64,000 nucleotides of DNA from Rheinheimera texasensis DSM 17496 (lineage in GTDB: Bacteria; Pseudomonadota; Gammaproteobacteria; Enterobacterales; Alteromonadaceae), in contig NZ_JONU01000008.1 of NCBI RefSeq assembly GCF_000711985.1, forward strand, positions 575,911 to 639,910. Direction: 5' to 3'. Every line of letters starts with the position of its first letter. The stretch's first letter is position 1. The notes beneath the pieces are model-generated. The model was not told where the DNA came from. It saw only the letters and a list, made by a program, of their open reading frames with translations, and did no database searches. The translations under genes and the position numbers were made by a program. Shown one piece after another: positions 18,263-28,980 of this stretch.

Positions 18263-19870
18263 TCAGTCACGCCCCGGTTGCAGCACAGTTGGCTTGCTGT
18301 GCGCCGCCTGCTCCGGATAATCCAGCGTGTAGTGCAGGCCGCGGCTTTCCTTGCGTTGCATGGCACTTTTGATGATGAGTTCTGCCACCATGGTCAGGTT
18401 ACGTAGTTCCAGCAAATTATTGCTGACTCTGAAGTGGCGGTAATACTCCTGAATTTCACGCTGCAGCAGTTCTACCCGGTGTAATGCGCGTTCCAGCCGT
18501 TTGGTGGTGCGAACTATGCCAACAAAATCCCACATAAACATTCTGAGCTCGTGCCAGTTGTGGGTGATCACCACTTCTTCATCCGAATTACTGACCCGGC
18601 TCTCGTCCCAATCTGGTAGCTCCGGGGTTGGTTTGGATGTCGGCCACTGTTGCAGAATATGCCGTGCCGCACTTTGGGCGAACACCACACATTCCAATAA
18701 CGAGTTACTTGCCATTCGGTTGGCGCCATGTAAACCGGTATATGCGACTTCACCAATCGCATAGAGATTGGAGATGTCAGTCTGACCATTGAGGTTGGTC
18801 ATGACGCCGCCGCAGGTGTAATGCGCAGCGGGCACCACCGGAATAGGCTGTTTAGTGATGTCGATACCAACACTTAAGCATTTGGCATAAATAGTCGGGA
18901 AATGCTCGAGGATAAAATCTTTCGGCTGATGACTGATGTCGAGATAGACACAGGCGACGCCTAAACGCTTCATTTCAAAGTCGATAGCGCGCGCGACAAT
19001 ATCACGCGGCGCCAGTTCGGCTCTTTCGTCAAAATCCGGCATAAAACGGGTGCCATCAGGGCGTTTCAGATAAGCGCCTTCACCACGCATTGCTTCAGTG
19101 ATCAGATAGTTCTGCGCATCGGGATGATATAGGCTGGTCGGGTGGAACTGATTAAATTCCATATTGGCGACGCGACAGCCAGCGCGCCACGCCATCGCAA
19201 TGCCGTCGCCAGACGCTACATCCGGATTGGAGGTATACAGATATACTTTGCTGGCACCGCCGGTCGCCAGCGCAACAAAGCGGGCGGCGATGACTTCAAC
19301 CTGCTCGTTGTCCCGGTTCCAGACATAAGCGCCGTGACATTGATTACCGTCGATGCCCAGTTTCTGGTCGGTGATAAGGTCGATGGCGTTGTAGTTTTCC
19401 AGCAGACGGATATTTGGGTGGCGACGCACCTGATCTACCAGGGTGATTTGCACGGCGCGACCAGTAGCGTCTGCTGCATGCAAAATACGGCGGTGGCTGT
19501 GGCCGCCTTCACGGGTCAGGTGGTATTTCAACACACCGTCGTCATCGCGATACTGATCAAAAGGCACGCCTTGCGCAATCAGCCATTCCATCGCAGTTTT
19601 GGCGTTTTCGGCGGTAAATTGCACGGCGGCATCTTCGCAAAGGCCTGCACCGGCGATCAGTGTATCGTTGACATGGGATGCGATGCTGTCGTTTTCATCA
19701 AACACTGCCGCGATACCGCCTTGTGCATACAAAGTCGAGCCTTCGCGCAGCGGGCCTTTACTCAACACTATCACGTTCAGATCCTGTGCAAGCTGCAGCG
19801 CCAGACTTAATCCTGCTGCGCCACTGCCGACAATTAAAACGTCACAGCGATGTTCTTTTTGATGATGCAT
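18263..19870 (-). CDS. nadB: L-aspartate oxidase
   Basis: FAD enzyme of 535 aa that oxidises aspartate to iminoaspartate, the first step of NAD synthesis. The FAD-binding [14 protein letters not shown] is at residues ~15-28, followed by [28 protein letters not shown] and [19 protein letters not shown] and [15 protein letters not shown] are also conserved in the succinate dehydrogenase/NadB family, and the C-terminal [15 protein letters not shown] is near-identical to E. coli. ATG 19870 is chosen; an in-frame GTG lies three codons upstream. Divergent from rpoE, as in E. coli. Confidence 0.96.
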   Translation of the reverse strand: MHHQKEHRCDVLIVGSGAAGLSLALQLAQDLNVIVLSKGPLREGSTLYAQGGIAAVFDENDSIASHVNDTLIAGAGLCEDAAVQFTAENAKTAMEWLIAQGVPFDQYRDDDGVLKYHLTREGGHSHRRILHAADATGRAVQITLVDQVRRHPNIRLLENYNAIDLITDQKLGIDGNQCHGAYVWNRDNEQVEVIAARFVALATGGASKVYLYTSNPDVASGDGIAMAWRAGCRVANMEFNQFHPTSLYHPDAQNYLITEAMRGEGAYLKRPDGTRFMPDFDERAELAPRDIVARAIDFEMKRLGVACVYLDISHQPKDFILEHFPTIYAKCLSVGIDITKQPIPVVPAAHYTCGGVMTNLNGQTDISNLYAIGEVAYTGLHGANRMASNSLLECVVFAQSAARHILQQWPTSKPTPELPDWDESRVSNSDEEVVITHNWHELRMFMWDFVGIVRTTKRLERALHRVELLQREIQEYYRHFRVSNNLLELRNLTMVAELIIKSAMQRKESRGLHYTLDYPEQAAHSKPTVLQPGRD

Positions 19871-20034
19871 GCGATACACTTACCCGACAAAAAACAGGAT
19901 CTTAACCAGATCTACCGGGTTGTCGTACCGTTCGCACGGCTCGCAACCTGCAAATGATCTGAATGAAAAACGCCTTTTTATGCCGAAAAACAGCATGGCG
20001 ATCATTTTATTGTAACTTTTTTATCGGTGAAACC

Positions 20035-20061
20035 GAACTTTTTCCGCAGCCCTTCATCTGA
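20035..20061 (+). promoter_or_regulatory. Sigma-E (RpoE) promoter of rpoE
   Basis: GAACTT at 20035-20040, a 16-bp spacer, then TCTGA at 20057-20061: the sigma-E consensus with correct spacing, 67 bp before the rpoE start. It implies autoregulation of the envelope stress operon. Confidence 0.88.
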
Positions 20062-20127
20062 GTGAATACGCTTGAGAAGAGCCAGTGACAAATTTAAGCA
20101 GTATTGAGACAGGGGAACGGCTCCCAG

Positions 20128-20703
20128 ATGAGCGAGCAAGAATTGGATTGGCAGATTGTCCAACGGGTACAACAAGGGGATAAAGCTGCTTTTAACCTGC
20201 TGGTCAGAAAATATCAGCACAGGTTAGCGAACTTAATCTCAAGGTATGTCTCTAACCACGGCGATGTTGCAGATGTAGCGCAAGAAGCCTTCATCAAAGC
20301 TTACCGGGCTTTGCCTGGTTTTCGTGGTGACAGTGCTTTTTATACCTGGTTGTACCGGATAGCTGTAAACAGTGCGAAGAATTACCTGGTTGCCAACGGT
20401 CGCAAGCCACCGTCAACCGATGTGGATGCTGAGGAAGCAGATTCTTATGAAGGCAGCGATGCACTGAAAGTGCAGGACTCGCCGGAAAAGTTGCTGTTAA
20501 CCGAAGAGATCCGCCAGGTCGTATTTGAAACGATAGAAAAATTACCGGAAGAATTGCGTACCGCTATCACGTTGCGCGAATTGGACGGTCTGAGTTATGA
20601 AGAAATTGCTGAAGTGATGGGGTGCCCAATCGGTACCGTCCGCAGCCGGATCTTCAGAGCCCGGGAAGCGATAGACACCCAGTTGAAGCCACTTGTTGGC
20701 TGA
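20128..20703 (+). CDS. rpoE: RNA polymerase sigma-E factor
   Basis: Group 4 (ECF) sigma factor of 191 aa, the E. coli length, directing the response to misfolded outer-membrane proteins. Region 2 (~10-95) includes DVADVAQEAFIKAYRALPGFRGDSAFYTWLYRIA. Region 4 (~130-190) includes LPEELRTAITLRELDGLSYEEIAEVMGCPIGTVRSRIFRARE. ATG 20128 (MSEQELDW) is chosen by homology, with AGGGGA upstream. Held inactive by RseA, encoded next. Confidence 0.97.
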   Translation: MSEQELDWQIVQRVQQGDKAAFNLLVRKYQHRLANLISRYVSNHGDVADVAQEAFIKAYRALPGFRGDSAFYTWLYRIAVNSAKNYLVANGRKPPSTDVDAEEADSYEGSDALKVQDSPEKLLLTEEIRQVVFETIEKLPEELRTAITLRELDGLSYEEIAEVMGCPIGTVRSRIFRAREAIDTQLKPLVG

Positions 20704-20728
20704 TTTATCAACGAAGACAGGAATTAGT

Positions 20729-21370
20729 ATGTCGTCTGAACATCAAGAATGGCTCTCCACGGCCAGTGATAATCAAAGCGTCAGTGCAGAGCAGCTCGAT
20801 TCGTTATTGTCTGATCCACAGTTACAGGCCAGTTGGTTACGTTATCAGCTGGCGGGTTCAGTGATCCGGCAGGAACTGGCGCCGCAGCTTGACATCGATT
20901 TTGCTGACCGTTTCGCTGCCGTGCTGGAACAGGAAGATAGCCATCAGTTAGTGGCTGAACCAGTGCCGGTGTTACAGCAGGTTACTGCAAGTCCTGTCAG
21001 CAGCAATCAACCAGCTGCGAATCAGGGCTGGTGGAAAATGCTGATGCAAGGTGCAATTGCTGCAGGCGTCGCCATAGTTGCTGTCGTTGGCGTGCAACAG
21101 ACCCAGCAAAAGCCGGATGATGCGCTGACCGCGCCGCTGCCAGTGCTGCAGACCAGCCCAATTGGTGGTGTCGCAGCGCCAGTGAGTCTGAGCCAGACTT
21201 CTGTCGAATCCCGCTTTACCCCGCAGCAGCAGCAACAGCAGCTGGAACAACAACGCCGGCTGCAGGAACTGATGCAGGCGCGTCAGCAACAAATCCGTCT
21301 GATGGAACAGGCTGCAGCTCAGCAAGCGAAAAAAGACACGACGGATGAGGGTAAAGGTCAACAGCAGTGA
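20729..21370 (+). CDS. rseA: Anti-sigma-E factor RseA
   Basis: Inner-membrane anti-sigma factor of 213 aa. The cytoplasmic N-terminal domain (~1-95, including LDSLLSDPQLQASWLRYQLAG) binds RpoE. A single helix (~residues 107-128, GAIAAGVAIVAVVGV) crosses the membrane, and the C-terminus is periplasmic, where DegS cuts first. The periplasmic tail ends in a Gln-rich, probably coiled-coil stretch (~165-205) and a charged end. ATG 20729 follows CAGGAATT. The last codons overlap rseB by four bases. Confidence 0.92.
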   Translation: MSSEHQEWLSTASDNQSVSAEQLDSLLSDPQLQASWLRYQLAGSVIRQELAPQLDIDFADRFAAVLEQEDSHQLVAEPVPVLQQVTASPVSSNQPAANQGWWKMLMQGAIAAGVAIVAVVGVQQTQQKPDDALTAPLPVLQTSPIGGVAAPVSLSQTSVESRFTPQQQQQQLEQQRRLQELMQARQQQIRLMEQAAAQQAKKDTTDEGKGQQQ

Positions 21371-22329
21371 GCCTGACCTCATTCCGTTTCAGTGCCAGCT
21401 GGTTCTGCAGTCTGGCACTTGTCCTCTGCAGTCTTTCGGCGCTGGCCGACGACTGGCAGCAGTTTGAACGCACTCAGCAAGCAGTGCGAAAATTCAATTT
21501 TGACGTGTCTTTTGTACAGGTCAGACCCAATCAACTGATAACCTATCGTTGGTTACACGGCATTCACGAGCAATCTGGTTCTTTGTCAGTTCCGCTCGAG
21601 CTGGAGCGCTTGTTATTGCAGGATGGTGTCGGGACTGATACTTTCCGCCGTGGTGATAAGGTTTATTACGCCGCGCCGGATGCGCCGGTGATAGTCACTC
21701 AAAACGATTCAATTAAAGAACTTCCCGCCATTTTGTTCGAGCCGCTGCCGGTGATTCAGCAGCTGTATGACATAGTGCCGGGCAGCAGTGTGCCTTTGTC
21801 AGGCCGTACCGCCCAGCTGCTGCGTCTGAGCGCTCGTGACGCCAGTCGCTACAGTTATTGGTTATGGCAGGACGCCGAGACCGGTTTTCCGCTGCGTGTC
21901 GATACTGTAGATGAGCAAAATGTCGTGCTGGACCGCTGGATGGTGGTGCATCTGCAGTTAAAACCGGGCTTGCCGGCTGAACTGCAAAGTCTGATTAGCG
22001 CGCAATTACCAGAGCAGCCCCATGCGCTGGCAAATAGTCAGGCGCCGCAAGATCAATTTAATCTGAGTTGGATCCCGCCGGGCTACCAGCTGCTGCCGCA
22101 GCAGGCTCCGGTGAGCACGCGCAGTGTCCCGGTGTTGGCAAACTGGTTACTGAGCGATGGTTTGCATCAAATCTCGGTGTTTGTGCAGCCGACCGCACGT
22201 TTGCCGGAACAACAGCTCAGAGATGGCGCCACGACAATTCTGGTGACGACCCGGCAGAATCTGGACGTGACCGTCATTGGGCCTTTGCGCCCAGAACTGG
22301 CGGCTAAACTGGCTGCTGCGGTGGAATAA
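21367..22329 (+). CDS. rseB: Sigma-E regulatory protein RseB
   Basis: Periplasmic protein of 320 aa that binds RseA and shields it from DegS until it senses off-pathway lipopolysaccharide or outer-membrane protein intermediates. Signal peptide ~1-27 (ends LSALADD). The N-terminal LolA-like domain (FNFDVSFVQVRPNQLITYRW) is followed by a smaller C-terminal RseA-binding domain (~215-318). The start is GTG 21367, overlapping the rseA stop (GTGA), which suggests translational coupling. Confidence 0.92.
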   Translation: MSLTSFRFSASWFCSLALVLCSLSALADDWQQFERTQQAVRKFNFDVSFVQVRPNQLITYRWLHGIHEQSGSLSVPLELERLLLQDGVGTDTFRRGDKVYYAAPDAPVIVTQNDSIKELPAILFEPLPVIQQLYDIVPGSSVPLSGRTAQLLRLSARDASRYSYWLWQDAETGFPLRVDTVDEQNVVLDRWMVVHLQLKPGLPAELQSLISAQLPEQPHALANSQAPQDQFNLSWIPPGYQLLPQQAPVSTRSVPVLANWLLSDGLHQISVFVQPTARLPEQQLRDGATTILVTTRQNLDVTVIGPLRPELAAKLAAAVE

Positions 22330-22431
22330 TCTGCCTGTATCCAATGCGGCAGCTCCTCAGGCGGACTGCTGAATTGAGTTCAGCCAGCGGCTCCGGTAAA
22401 ATTGTGCTCTGCCTCAGCCTGAGATCTTTCC

Positions 22432-22965
22432 ATGATCACTCCTTCTGAAGATAAGTCCTGCCATAGCCCGGAGCAGCCAGATAAAGCGCCTCTACAGACC
22501 TTACTGGTTACAGCAACAGTGCTGCGGCAGGATGGCGATGGCGTTTGGCTCAGTACGCCGCTTTCCACCAGCTGCAGCGGCTGCAATCAACAAGATAGCT
22601 GTAGCAGCGGCCTGGTCGCCAAAGCGTTACCGGTGCGTCAGCAACAGTTGTTTCTGGCAGGTGCAGCGACATTATTACCAGGGCAACAGGTAGAAATCAG
22701 TGTGTCGCCTGGTGCTATTCTTGGCTCAGCGTTACTGGTTTATTTATTACCGCTGGCCGTCTTTATCGCCACGCTGTTACTCGGACAGTTGCTGCAATGG
22801 CACGAATTAGCTGCGCTTGCTGGTGCTATCATCGCTACTGCAGCGGTGTTTCGCAGCGTACAGCGAATCGAACTGGGGCGGGCTGGTCAGTTACAAATTC
22901 AGTTAGTACGAGTGTTGCCAGACCTTGCTGTGACGCAGGTCTCTGCAGCTGGTCGCTCTGCTTGA
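22432..22965 (+). CDS. rseC: SoxR-reducing system / sigma-E regulator RseC
   Basis: Inner-membrane protein of 177 aa. The N-terminal domain has the cysteine cluster CSGCNQQDSC (~residues 44-53) typical of RseC. Two adjacent membrane helices follow (~100-122 and ~127-145: ILGSALLVYLLPLAVFIATLLL, then LAALAGAIIATAAVF). The homolog in E. coli has a minor effect on sigma-E and links to the SoxR-reducing complex. The first ~25 residues are longer than usual, so a later start is possible; ATG 22432 is kept for lack of a better site. Confidence 0.85.
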   Translation: MITPSEDKSCHSPEQPDKAPLQTLLVTATVLRQDGDGVWLSTPLSTSCSGCNQQDSCSSGLVAKALPVRQQQLFLAGAATLLPGQQVEISVSPGAILGSALLVYLLPLAVFIATLLLGQLLQWHELAALAGAIIATAAVFRSVQRIELGRAGQLQIQLVRVLPDLAVTQVSAAGRSA

Positions 22966-23092
22966 AGAACACAGTGCAAGCAGCAGGGAATTAGAGTACA
23001 ATTCGCGGCAATTTTAATCTGCCGCAAGGCGCAGCGGCATTGCCGCCTGCGAATCCACTTGCAGCTTCATAGCTCAGTTTTGATTGGAAAAA

Positions 23093-24892
23093 ATGTCTAA
23101 AATATCCCATATCCGTAACTTCTCGGTTATCGCCCACATTGACCACGGTAAATCTACTTTATCGGATCGTCTGATCCAGTTCTGCGGCGGTCTGTCTGAC
23201 CGGGAAATGCAGGAACAAGTACTGGATTCGATGGATCTGGAACGTGAACGTGGTATTACCATTAAAGCGCAGAGCGTCACGCTGAATTACAAAGCCAAAG
23301 ACGGCGAAACCTACCAGCTGAATTTTATCGACACACCGGGCCACGTTGACTTCACTTATGAAGTTTCCCGCTCGCTGGCTGCCTGTGAAGGGGCGCTGCT
23401 GGTGGTTGACGCCGGTCAAGGGGTAGAAGCGCAGACAGTTGCCAACTGTTACACCGCGCTGGAAATGAACCTCGAAGTATTACCGGTTCTGAACAAAATC
23501 GACTTACCGCAGGCTGAGCCTGACCGTGTTGCCGAAGAAATCGAAGACATTATCGGCATTGAAGCCATTGGCGCTGTGCAATGTTCCGCTAAAACCGGTG
23601 TCGGTATTGAAGATGTGCTGGAAACTATCGTTAAAGGCATTCCATGTCCGGAAGGTGATGTTGACGCTCCAACTCAGGCTTTGATCATCGACTCCTGGTT
23701 CGACCCTTACCAGGGCGTGGTCTCGCTGGTTCGTGTGAAACACGGCAAAATCCAGGCGAAAGACAAAATCAAAATCATGTCCAGCGGTGCCGTGTATGAA
23801 GTCGATAAAGTCGGTATCTTCACGCCCAAAGCCACCAACACCGGCATTCTGAGCACTGGCGAAGTAGGTTTTGTCATCGCCGGTATCAAAGAAATCAAAG
23901 GCGCGCCGGTCGGCGATACGCTGACATTAGCGAAAAACTCGGCGGCTGAGCCGTTACCGGGCTTTAAACGCATCAAACCTCAGGTTTATGCCGGTGTATT
24001 CCCGGTGTCTTCGGATGACTATGAAGATTTCCGTGACGCTTTAGAAAAACTGAGTTTAAACGATTCGTCGTTGTTTTATGAGCCAGAAAGCTCCAGCGCA
24101 CTAGGTTTTGGTTTCCGTATTGGTTTCCTTGGCATGTTACACATGGAAATCATTCAGGAACGGCTGGAACGTGAGTACGATCTGGATCTCATCACCACAG
24201 CACCAACAGTAGTCTATGAAGTGCTAACCAAAGCCGGTGAAGTGGTGATGGTCGACAACCCAAGCGACCTGCCGCCGGTGGGTAATATTGACGAAATCCG
24301 TGAACCTATCGTTGAAGCCCATATTCTGGTGCCGCAGGAATACTTAGGTAACGTTATTAACCTTTGTATCGAAAAACGCGGTGTGCAGATTAATATGAGT
24401 TACCACGGTCGTCAGGTTGCCGTCGTGTATGAGCTGCCAATGGCTGAAGTCGTGATGGACTTCTTTGACCGGCTGAAGTCAACCAGCCGTGGTTATGCGT
24501 CGCTGGATTATTCGTTCAAACGCTTCCAGGTGTCTGATATGTCGCGCGTAGACATTCTGATCAACGGTGAGCGTGTCGACGCGCTGGCCATTATCAGCCA
24601 CCGCGACTTTGCCCAAAGCCGTGGCCGCGAACTGGCGGAAAAGTTAAAAGAACTGATCCCGCGTCAGATGTTTGATATCGCTATCCAGGCGGCGATTGGC
24701 GCGCATGTGATTGCACGTACTACGGTCAAACAATTACGCAAAAACGTATTGGCCAAGTGTTACGGCGGTGACGTCAGCCGGAAGAAAAAGCTGTTGCAGA
24801 AACAGAAAGAAGGTAAAAAGCGGATGAAACAGGTCGGTAACGTGGAAGTGCCACAAGAGGCATTTCTGGCCATCCTGAAAGTCGGTAAATAA
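23093..24892 (+). CDS. lepA: Elongation factor 4 (LepA)
   Basis: Ribosome-bound GTPase of 599 aa that acts on stalled or misassembled ribosomes. The G domain has [13 protein letters not shown] (P-loop), RGITIKAQ (switch I), DTPGHVDF (G3) and NKIDLP (G4). EF-G-like domains II, III and V follow, then the LepA-specific C-terminal domain ending near [22 protein letters not shown] 23093 (MSKISHIRN) is chosen over a TTG three codons upstream. A possible -10 (TACAAT, 22997-23002) lies in the 127-bp gap after rseC. Followed by a terminator, then lepB. Confidence 0.97.
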   Translation: MSKISHIRNFSVIAHIDHGKSTLSDRLIQFCGGLSDREMQEQVLDSMDLERERGITIKAQSVTLNYKAKDGETYQLNFIDTPGHVDFTYEVSRSLAACEGALLVVDAGQGVEAQTVANCYTALEMNLEVLPVLNKIDLPQAEPDRVAEEIEDIIGIEAIGAVQCSAKTGVGIEDVLETIVKGIPCPEGDVDAPTQALIIDSWFDPYQGVVSLVRVKHGKIQAKDKIKIMSSGAVYEVDKVGIFTPKATNTGILSTGEVGFVIAGIKEIKGAPVGDTLTLAKNSAAEPLPGFKRIKPQVYAGVFPVSSDDYEDFRDALEKLSLNDSSLFYEPESSSALGFGFRIGFLGMLHMEIIQERLEREYDLDLITTAPTVVYEVLTKAGEVVMVDNPSDLPPVGNIDEIREPIVEAHILVPQEYLGNVINLCIEKRGVQINMSYHGRQVAVVYELPMAEVVMDFFDRLKSTSRGYASLDYSFKRFQVSDMSRVDILINGERVDALAIISHRDFAQSRGRELAEKLKELIPRQMFDIAIQAAIGAHVIARTTVKQLRKNVLAKCYGGDVSRKKKLLQKQKEGKKRMKQVGNVEVPQEAFLAILKVGK

Positions 24893-24910
24893 ACCCGCTG
24901 TCTTGTCACA

Positions 24911-24946
24911 CAAAGCACCGCTATGTTGGCCGGTGCTTTGTTTTTT
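24911..24946 (+). terminator. Intrinsic terminator after lepA
   Basis: CAAAGCACCG (24911-24920) and CGGTGCTTTG (24931-24940), a 10-bp perfect stem with a 10-nt loop, followed by TTTTTT. Confidence 0.87.
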
Positions 24947-25056
24947 CTGCAGAACGGACTTACAGCTGGTAACAATATAATCCGGCAGGGCGCTCGCCAG
25001 CGGCCTGCAATTTTCAGTAAGCTCAGATCGTTATCTGAACGAGGAACGAGAATCTC

Positions 25057-25920
25057 ATGGCTGGATATTTTGCAATTCTGTTAGTCGTCCTGACGCTGGT
25101 GTCAGGTCTGATTTGGCTTATCGATACTTTAGTGTTTAAACCAAAACGCGAAAAAGACGCGCCTTTGCCTTATGTCACTGAAACGGCACGGGATATTTTC
25201 CCGCTGATCGCCATCATCACTATTTTCCGCTCGTTCATTTATGAGCCGTTCCAGATCCCGTCTGGTTCGATGATGCCGACCTTACTGGTGGGTGATTTTA
25301 TTCTGGTGGAAAAGTTTTCTTATGATGTGAAAGACCCGGTCTGGAGAAGCACTTTAGTTGAAACCGGCAAACCTGAGCATGGCGATATCGCGGTGTTTAA
25401 ATATCCGGAAGATCCGACGTCAGATTTTATCAAACGGGTGATTGGTCTGCCGGGTGATAAAATTATATACAAAAACAAGCAGTTATTTATTCAGCGCGCT
25501 TGTGACAAGGCCAGCAATCAGCCGTGCCCGACAGTAGAACCGCTGCGGCAGGAATTTAAAAACGAAGGCGAGTTTTTCTTAGGGCCATATCCGCTGAAAC
25601 GCTTCACGGAGCAAAACCTGACTAAATCTTATGACATCCTGCAAAATGCCATGTTGCCGGAACCGATCCATAATTATTACCGTCAGCCGGGTGTGGCCAC
25701 CAACGAATTTGTCGTACCTGAAGGCCATTATTTTGTCATGGGTGACAACCGTGACAATAGCCGCGACAGCCGTTACTGGGGCTTTGTCCCAGAGCAGAAT
25801 CTGGTCGGTAAAGCGGTCTTTATCTGGATGAGTTTTGAATTCAGCGAAGATCCAAATCACTGGTTACCCAGCTGGGTTCCGGTTGGCGTGCGCTTTGAAC
25901 GCCTTGGCACTATTGAATAA
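25057..25920 (+). CDS. lepB: Signal peptidase I
   Basis: Inner-membrane Ser/Lys protease of 287 aa that removes Sec and Tat signal peptides. Two N-terminal helices (~3-22 and ~47-65) bracket a short cytoplasmic loop rich in charged residues. The catalytic Ser71 sits in PSGSMMPTL and Lys126 in [10 protein letters not shown]; box E is [14 protein letters not shown]. The beta-ribbon insert (~140-215) carries two cysteines in [12 protein letters not shown], as in E. coli. Located between lepA and rnc, as in most gammaproteobacteria. Confidence 0.96.
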   Translation: MAGYFAILLVVLTLVSGLIWLIDTLVFKPKREKDAPLPYVTETARDIFPLIAIITIFRSFIYEPFQIPSGSMMPTLLVGDFILVEKFSYDVKDPVWRSTLVETGKPEHGDIAVFKYPEDPTSDFIKRVIGLPGDKIIYKNKQLFIQRACDKASNQPCPTVEPLRQEFKNEGEFFLGPYPLKRFTEQNLTKSYDILQNAMLPEPIHNYYRQPGVATNEFVVPEGHYFVMGDNRDNSRDSRYWGFVPEQNLVGKAVFIWMSFEFSEDPNHWLPSWVPVGVRFERLGTIE

Positions 25921-25928
25921 GGTCGGGA

Positions 25929-26600
25929 ATGTTACCTCCTTTAAGTAAACTTGAGAAAAAGCTCGGTTATCAGTTCCACAACAGCGCCTTGCTTGAGCAG
26001 GCGCTGACACACCGCAGTTGTAAAGGCCAGCATAACGAACGGCTGGAGTTCCTCGGCGATGCCATCCTTGGATTGGTTATCGCCGAAGCGCTGTACCAGA
26101 ATTTTCCGAAAACCCGCGAAGGCGATTTGACGCGGATGCGCGCATCTTTGGTCAAAGGCGTGACTTTAGCCGAAATCGCCCGCGAGCTGGACATTGCCCA
26201 ACATCTGCGTTTAGGCCCCGGCGAATTAAAAAGCGGCGGTTCACGCCGTGAATCCATTCAGGCTGATGCCGTCGAAGCGGTGCTTGGCGCGATTTATCTG
26301 GATTCTGGCGCTGAGGCTTGCAAAGAGCGTATTCTGCAATGGTTCGGCAGCAGGCTGCACAGTATCGAACCTGGTGTACAAAAAGACTCAAAAACCTTGT
26401 TGCAGGAATATCTGCAAGGCCGGCGTCTGGCGCTGCCACAGTATGAAGTGGTCGCCGTAGAAGGCGAAGCTCATGACCAGACCTTTACCGTGCGCTGTAC
26501 GGTTGCCGGGCGTCAGGCGGTGCAGGCCAGTGGCAGTTCAAGACGCAAAGCTGAGCAGGATTGTGCTCAGGCCATCCTGGAGCAATTAAAACATGAATGA
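25929..26600 (+). CDS. rnc: Ribonuclease III
   Basis: Double-stranded-RNA endonuclease of 223 aa that processes rRNA precursors and many mRNAs. The catalytic domain (~1-150) has the signature [13 protein letters not shown] and the downstream [15 protein letters not shown] metal-binding segment. The C-terminal dsRNA-binding domain (~152-222) contains [12 protein letters not shown] and [18 protein letters not shown] 25929 lies 8 bp after the lepB stop. Its 3' end overlaps era by eight bases. Confidence 0.97.
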   Translation: MLPPLSKLEKKLGYQFHNSALLEQALTHRSCKGQHNERLEFLGDAILGLVIAEALYQNFPKTREGDLTRMRASLVKGVTLAEIARELDIAQHLRLGPGELKSGGSRRESIQADAVEAVLGAIYLDSGAEACKERILQWFGSRLHSIEPGVQKDSKTLLQEYLQGRRLALPQYEVVAVEGEAHDQTFTVRCTVAGRQAVQASGSSRRKAEQDCAQAILEQLKHE

Positions 26601-27510
26601 TCTGTTACAAGAAACCGCCGGTGAAACCTTTGCTGGTCTGGTTGCTATCGTCGGCCGGCCAAACGTCGGTAAGTCGACCTTGCTGAATCAGCTGATTGGC
26701 CAGAAAGTCAGTATCACCTCAAAAAAACCACAGACCACGCGCCACCGTATTGTCGGTATCGATACTGTCGGTAACTATCAGACCGTGTATGTCGACACGC
26801 CGGGCCTGCACAGCGAAGAAAAACGCGCCATTAACCGGCTGATGAATAAAGCCGCCGCCACTTCGATTTTAGATGTCGAGCTGGTGATTTTTGTGGTTGA
26901 AGGCACACGCTGGACCGATGACGACCAGATGGTGTTAAACCGCTTAATAGTGGCAAAAAAGCCGGTGATCCTGGCCGTCAATAAAGTCGATTTGTATAAA
27001 GACAAAGAAGAGCTGTTGCCGCATCTGCAGTGGCTTGGCAGTCAGTTACAGTTTCTGGAAATTGTGCCTTTGTCAGCAGAAAAAGGCACCAACGTCAGCA
27101 AACTGCGGGAAATCGTGCATAGCCAGTTACCGCCGTGCGAGTTTTTCTTCCCGGAAGATTACATTACCGACCGTTCGCAGCGGTTTATGGCCTCCGAAAT
27201 CGTACGCGAAAAGCTGATGCGCTTTCTCGGCGACGAATTACCGTATTCGGTCACGGTCGAAATCGAACGATTTAAGTGGGAAGAAAAGCATTATCACATC
27301 GCCGCATTGATCCTGGTCGAACGCGATACGCAAAAACGCATGGTGATTGGTAAAGCCGGTGAGCGCATTAAGACTATTGCCTCTGAAGCGCGTAAAGACA
27401 TGGAAGATTTATTCGAACAGCCAGTGTTTTTGCAGATGTGGGTCAAAGTGAAATCCGGCTGGGCTGATGACGAGCGCGCCCTGCGTAGTCTGGGTTACGG
27501 CGAAGATTAA
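26593..27510 (+). CDS. era: GTPase Era
   Basis: Membrane-associated GTPase of 305 aa that binds the 3' end of 16S rRNA during 30S assembly. G1 is [13 protein letters not shown]2 lies in [11 protein letters not shown]3 is DTPGLH and G4 is NKVD. The C-terminal KH domain includes [15 protein letters not shown]. It starts within the end of rnc (ATG 26593), giving rnc-era translational coupling as in E. coli. Confidence 0.97.
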   Translation: MNDLLQETAGETFAGLVAIVGRPNVGKSTLLNQLIGQKVSITSKKPQTTRHRIVGIDTVGNYQTVYVDTPGLHSEEKRAINRLMNKAAATSILDVELVIFVVEGTRWTDDDQMVLNRLIVAKKPVILAVNKVDLYKDKEELLPHLQWLGSQLQFLEIVPLSAEKGTNVSKLREIVHSQLPPCEFFFPEDYITDRSQRFMASEIVREKLMRFLGDELPYSVTVEIERFKWEEKHYHIAALILVERDTQKRMVIGKAGERIKTIASEARKDMEDLFEQPVFLQMWVKVKSGWADDERALRSLGYGED

Positions 27511-28214
27511 TGAGTGGACACGCCGTTTCAGCCTATTTGCTGCACAGCGTGGCCTTTCAGGACCAAAAGTTGCTGCTGGATCTGTTGATCCCGGGGCAGG
27601 GCCGGGTCAGGGCAGTGGCCCGCCGGCCAGCGAAAAAACACAGCGGCCGAAGTCAGTGGCCGCTGTTTTGTTTGTGTTGGGTGGAGCTGAGCGGCCACAG
27701 TGAGCTCAAAACAGTGCGGCGTATCGAAGAGCAGCAGGCCGCTTTGCCGTTGCAAAAAGAGTGGCTGTTCAGTGCGCTTTATCTGAACGAACTGATTTGC
27801 CGGTTGTTTCCGGCACAGGTGCTCGCTGAGACGTTATTTGAGATTTATCAGCAGGCCGTGCAAAGCCTGTGGGCGTTGCAGCTGGCAGCTGACAGTGAAC
27901 AAGCGCGGGCAGAGCTCGAGCAAGTGCTGCGACAGACCGAGCTGCTGTTATTGCAGGAGCTGGGTGTGCCGGTGGATTGCAGTGTTGATGCACAAGGCGA
28001 GCTGTTACACCGTGACTGTTATTATCAATGGCAACACGAATATGGTTTTGTCGCCGCGCCACAAGGCTTTTTCGGCGCCGATTTGCTTGCTATCAGCCAG
28101 GGCGACTGGTACAGCAGCAGTTTACGCTGCGCCAAACAATTAAACCGGCAGTTGCTGCGGCCATTATTGGGCCCGGCACCACTGCATAGCCGCAGTCTGT
28201 TCCGGCAAGACTGA
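27510..28214 (+). CDS. recO: DNA repair protein RecO
   Basis: A 234-aa mediator that loads RecA on SSB-coated DNA with RecF/RecR. An N-terminal OB fold (~1-80, [19 protein letters not shown]) is followed by a helical domain. [12 protein letters not shown] is typical of the family. ATG 27510 overlaps the era stop (TAATG). The zinc-finger cysteines of some RecO proteins are not evident, as in E. coli. Confidence 0.92.
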   Translation: MSGHAVSAYLLHSVAFQDQKLLLDLLIPGQGRVRAVARRPAKKHSGRSQWPLFCLCWVELSGHSELKTVRRIEEQQAALPLQKEWLFSALYLNELICRLFPAQVLAETLFEIYQQAVQSLWALQLAADSEQARAELEQVLRQTELLLLQELGVPVDCSVDAQGELLHRDCYYQWQHEYGFVAAPQGFFGADLLAISQGDWYSSSLRCAKQLNRQLLRPLLGPAPLHSRSLFRQD

Positions 28215-28248
28215 GTTTTTTCACGCTTTGGCGTGTCACGGAGAATTC

Positions 28249-28980
28249 ATGCAACCGATTTATTTAGGCGTTAACATCGACCACGTGGCCACAGTGCGTC
28301 AGGCGCGTGGCAGTCAATATCCGGAGCCTGTGCATGCCGCTTTGTTGGCCGAACAATATGGCGCCGATGGTATCACTGTGCATTTACGTGAAGACCGCCG
28401 TCACATTCAGGACCGCGACGTGTTTTTACTGCGCCAGACAATTCAGACCCGGCTGAATTTTGAAATGGGCCTGACTGATGAAATGCTGCGCATCGCGCTG
28501 GAGCTGAAGCCACATTTTTGTTGTCTGGTGCCGGAAAAACGCCAGGAACTGACCACAGAAGGCGGGCTGGAAATTGCCGGCCAGTTCGACCGTATTAAAA
28601 CAGCGGTGGATGAACTGAGCAGTAACAACATTCTGGTGTCATTGTTTATCGACGCTGACCACAAGCAGATTGAAGCAGCTGCCCGTAGCGGCGCGCCTTA
28701 TATCGAAATCCACACCGGCGCTTATGCCGATGCCACTTGCCCGAAACAGCAAAAAGCCGAATTAGAGCGTATTCGTAGTGCCGCTGAATATGCCGCGTCA
28801 CTGGGATTAATCGTTAACGCCGGTCATGGCCTGCATGTACACAATGTGCAGCCGATTGCGGCCATTCCACAAATGCATGAACTGAATATCGGCCACGCCA
28901 TTATTGCCCAGGCGATTTTTACCGGCCTGGGTCCTGCGGTCGCAGAAATGAAACGTCTGATGGTCGAGGCGCGTCGCTAA
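28249..28980 (+). CDS. pdxJ: Pyridoxine 5'-phosphate synthase
   Basis: Condenses 1-deoxyxylulose 5-phosphate with 3-amino-2-oxopropyl phosphate to form PNP. The product is 243 aa, the length of E. coli Pdx[17 protein letters not shown] at the N-terminus, HLREDRRHI with catalytic residues, and [12 protein letters not shown] near the C-terminus are diagnostic of this TIM barrel. ATG 28249 follows ACGGAGAATTC. The stop overlaps acpS (TAATG). Confidence 0.97.
   Translation: MQPIYLGVNIDHVATVRQARGSQYPEPVHAALLAEQYGADGITVHLREDRRHIQDRDVFLLRQTIQTRLNFEMGLTDEMLRIALELKPHFCCLVPEKRQELTTEGGLEIAGQFDRIKTAVDELSSNNILVSLFIDADHKQIEAAARSGAPYIEIHTGAYADATCPKQQKAELERIRSAAEYAASLGLIVNAGHGLHVHNVQPIAAIPQMHELNIGHAIIAQAIFTGLGPAVAEMKRLMVEARR

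Noticed and set aside
19142..19810. 222-codon open frame antisense to nadB
   Set aside because: Fully inside a near-textbook NadB; composition looks like a codon shadow.
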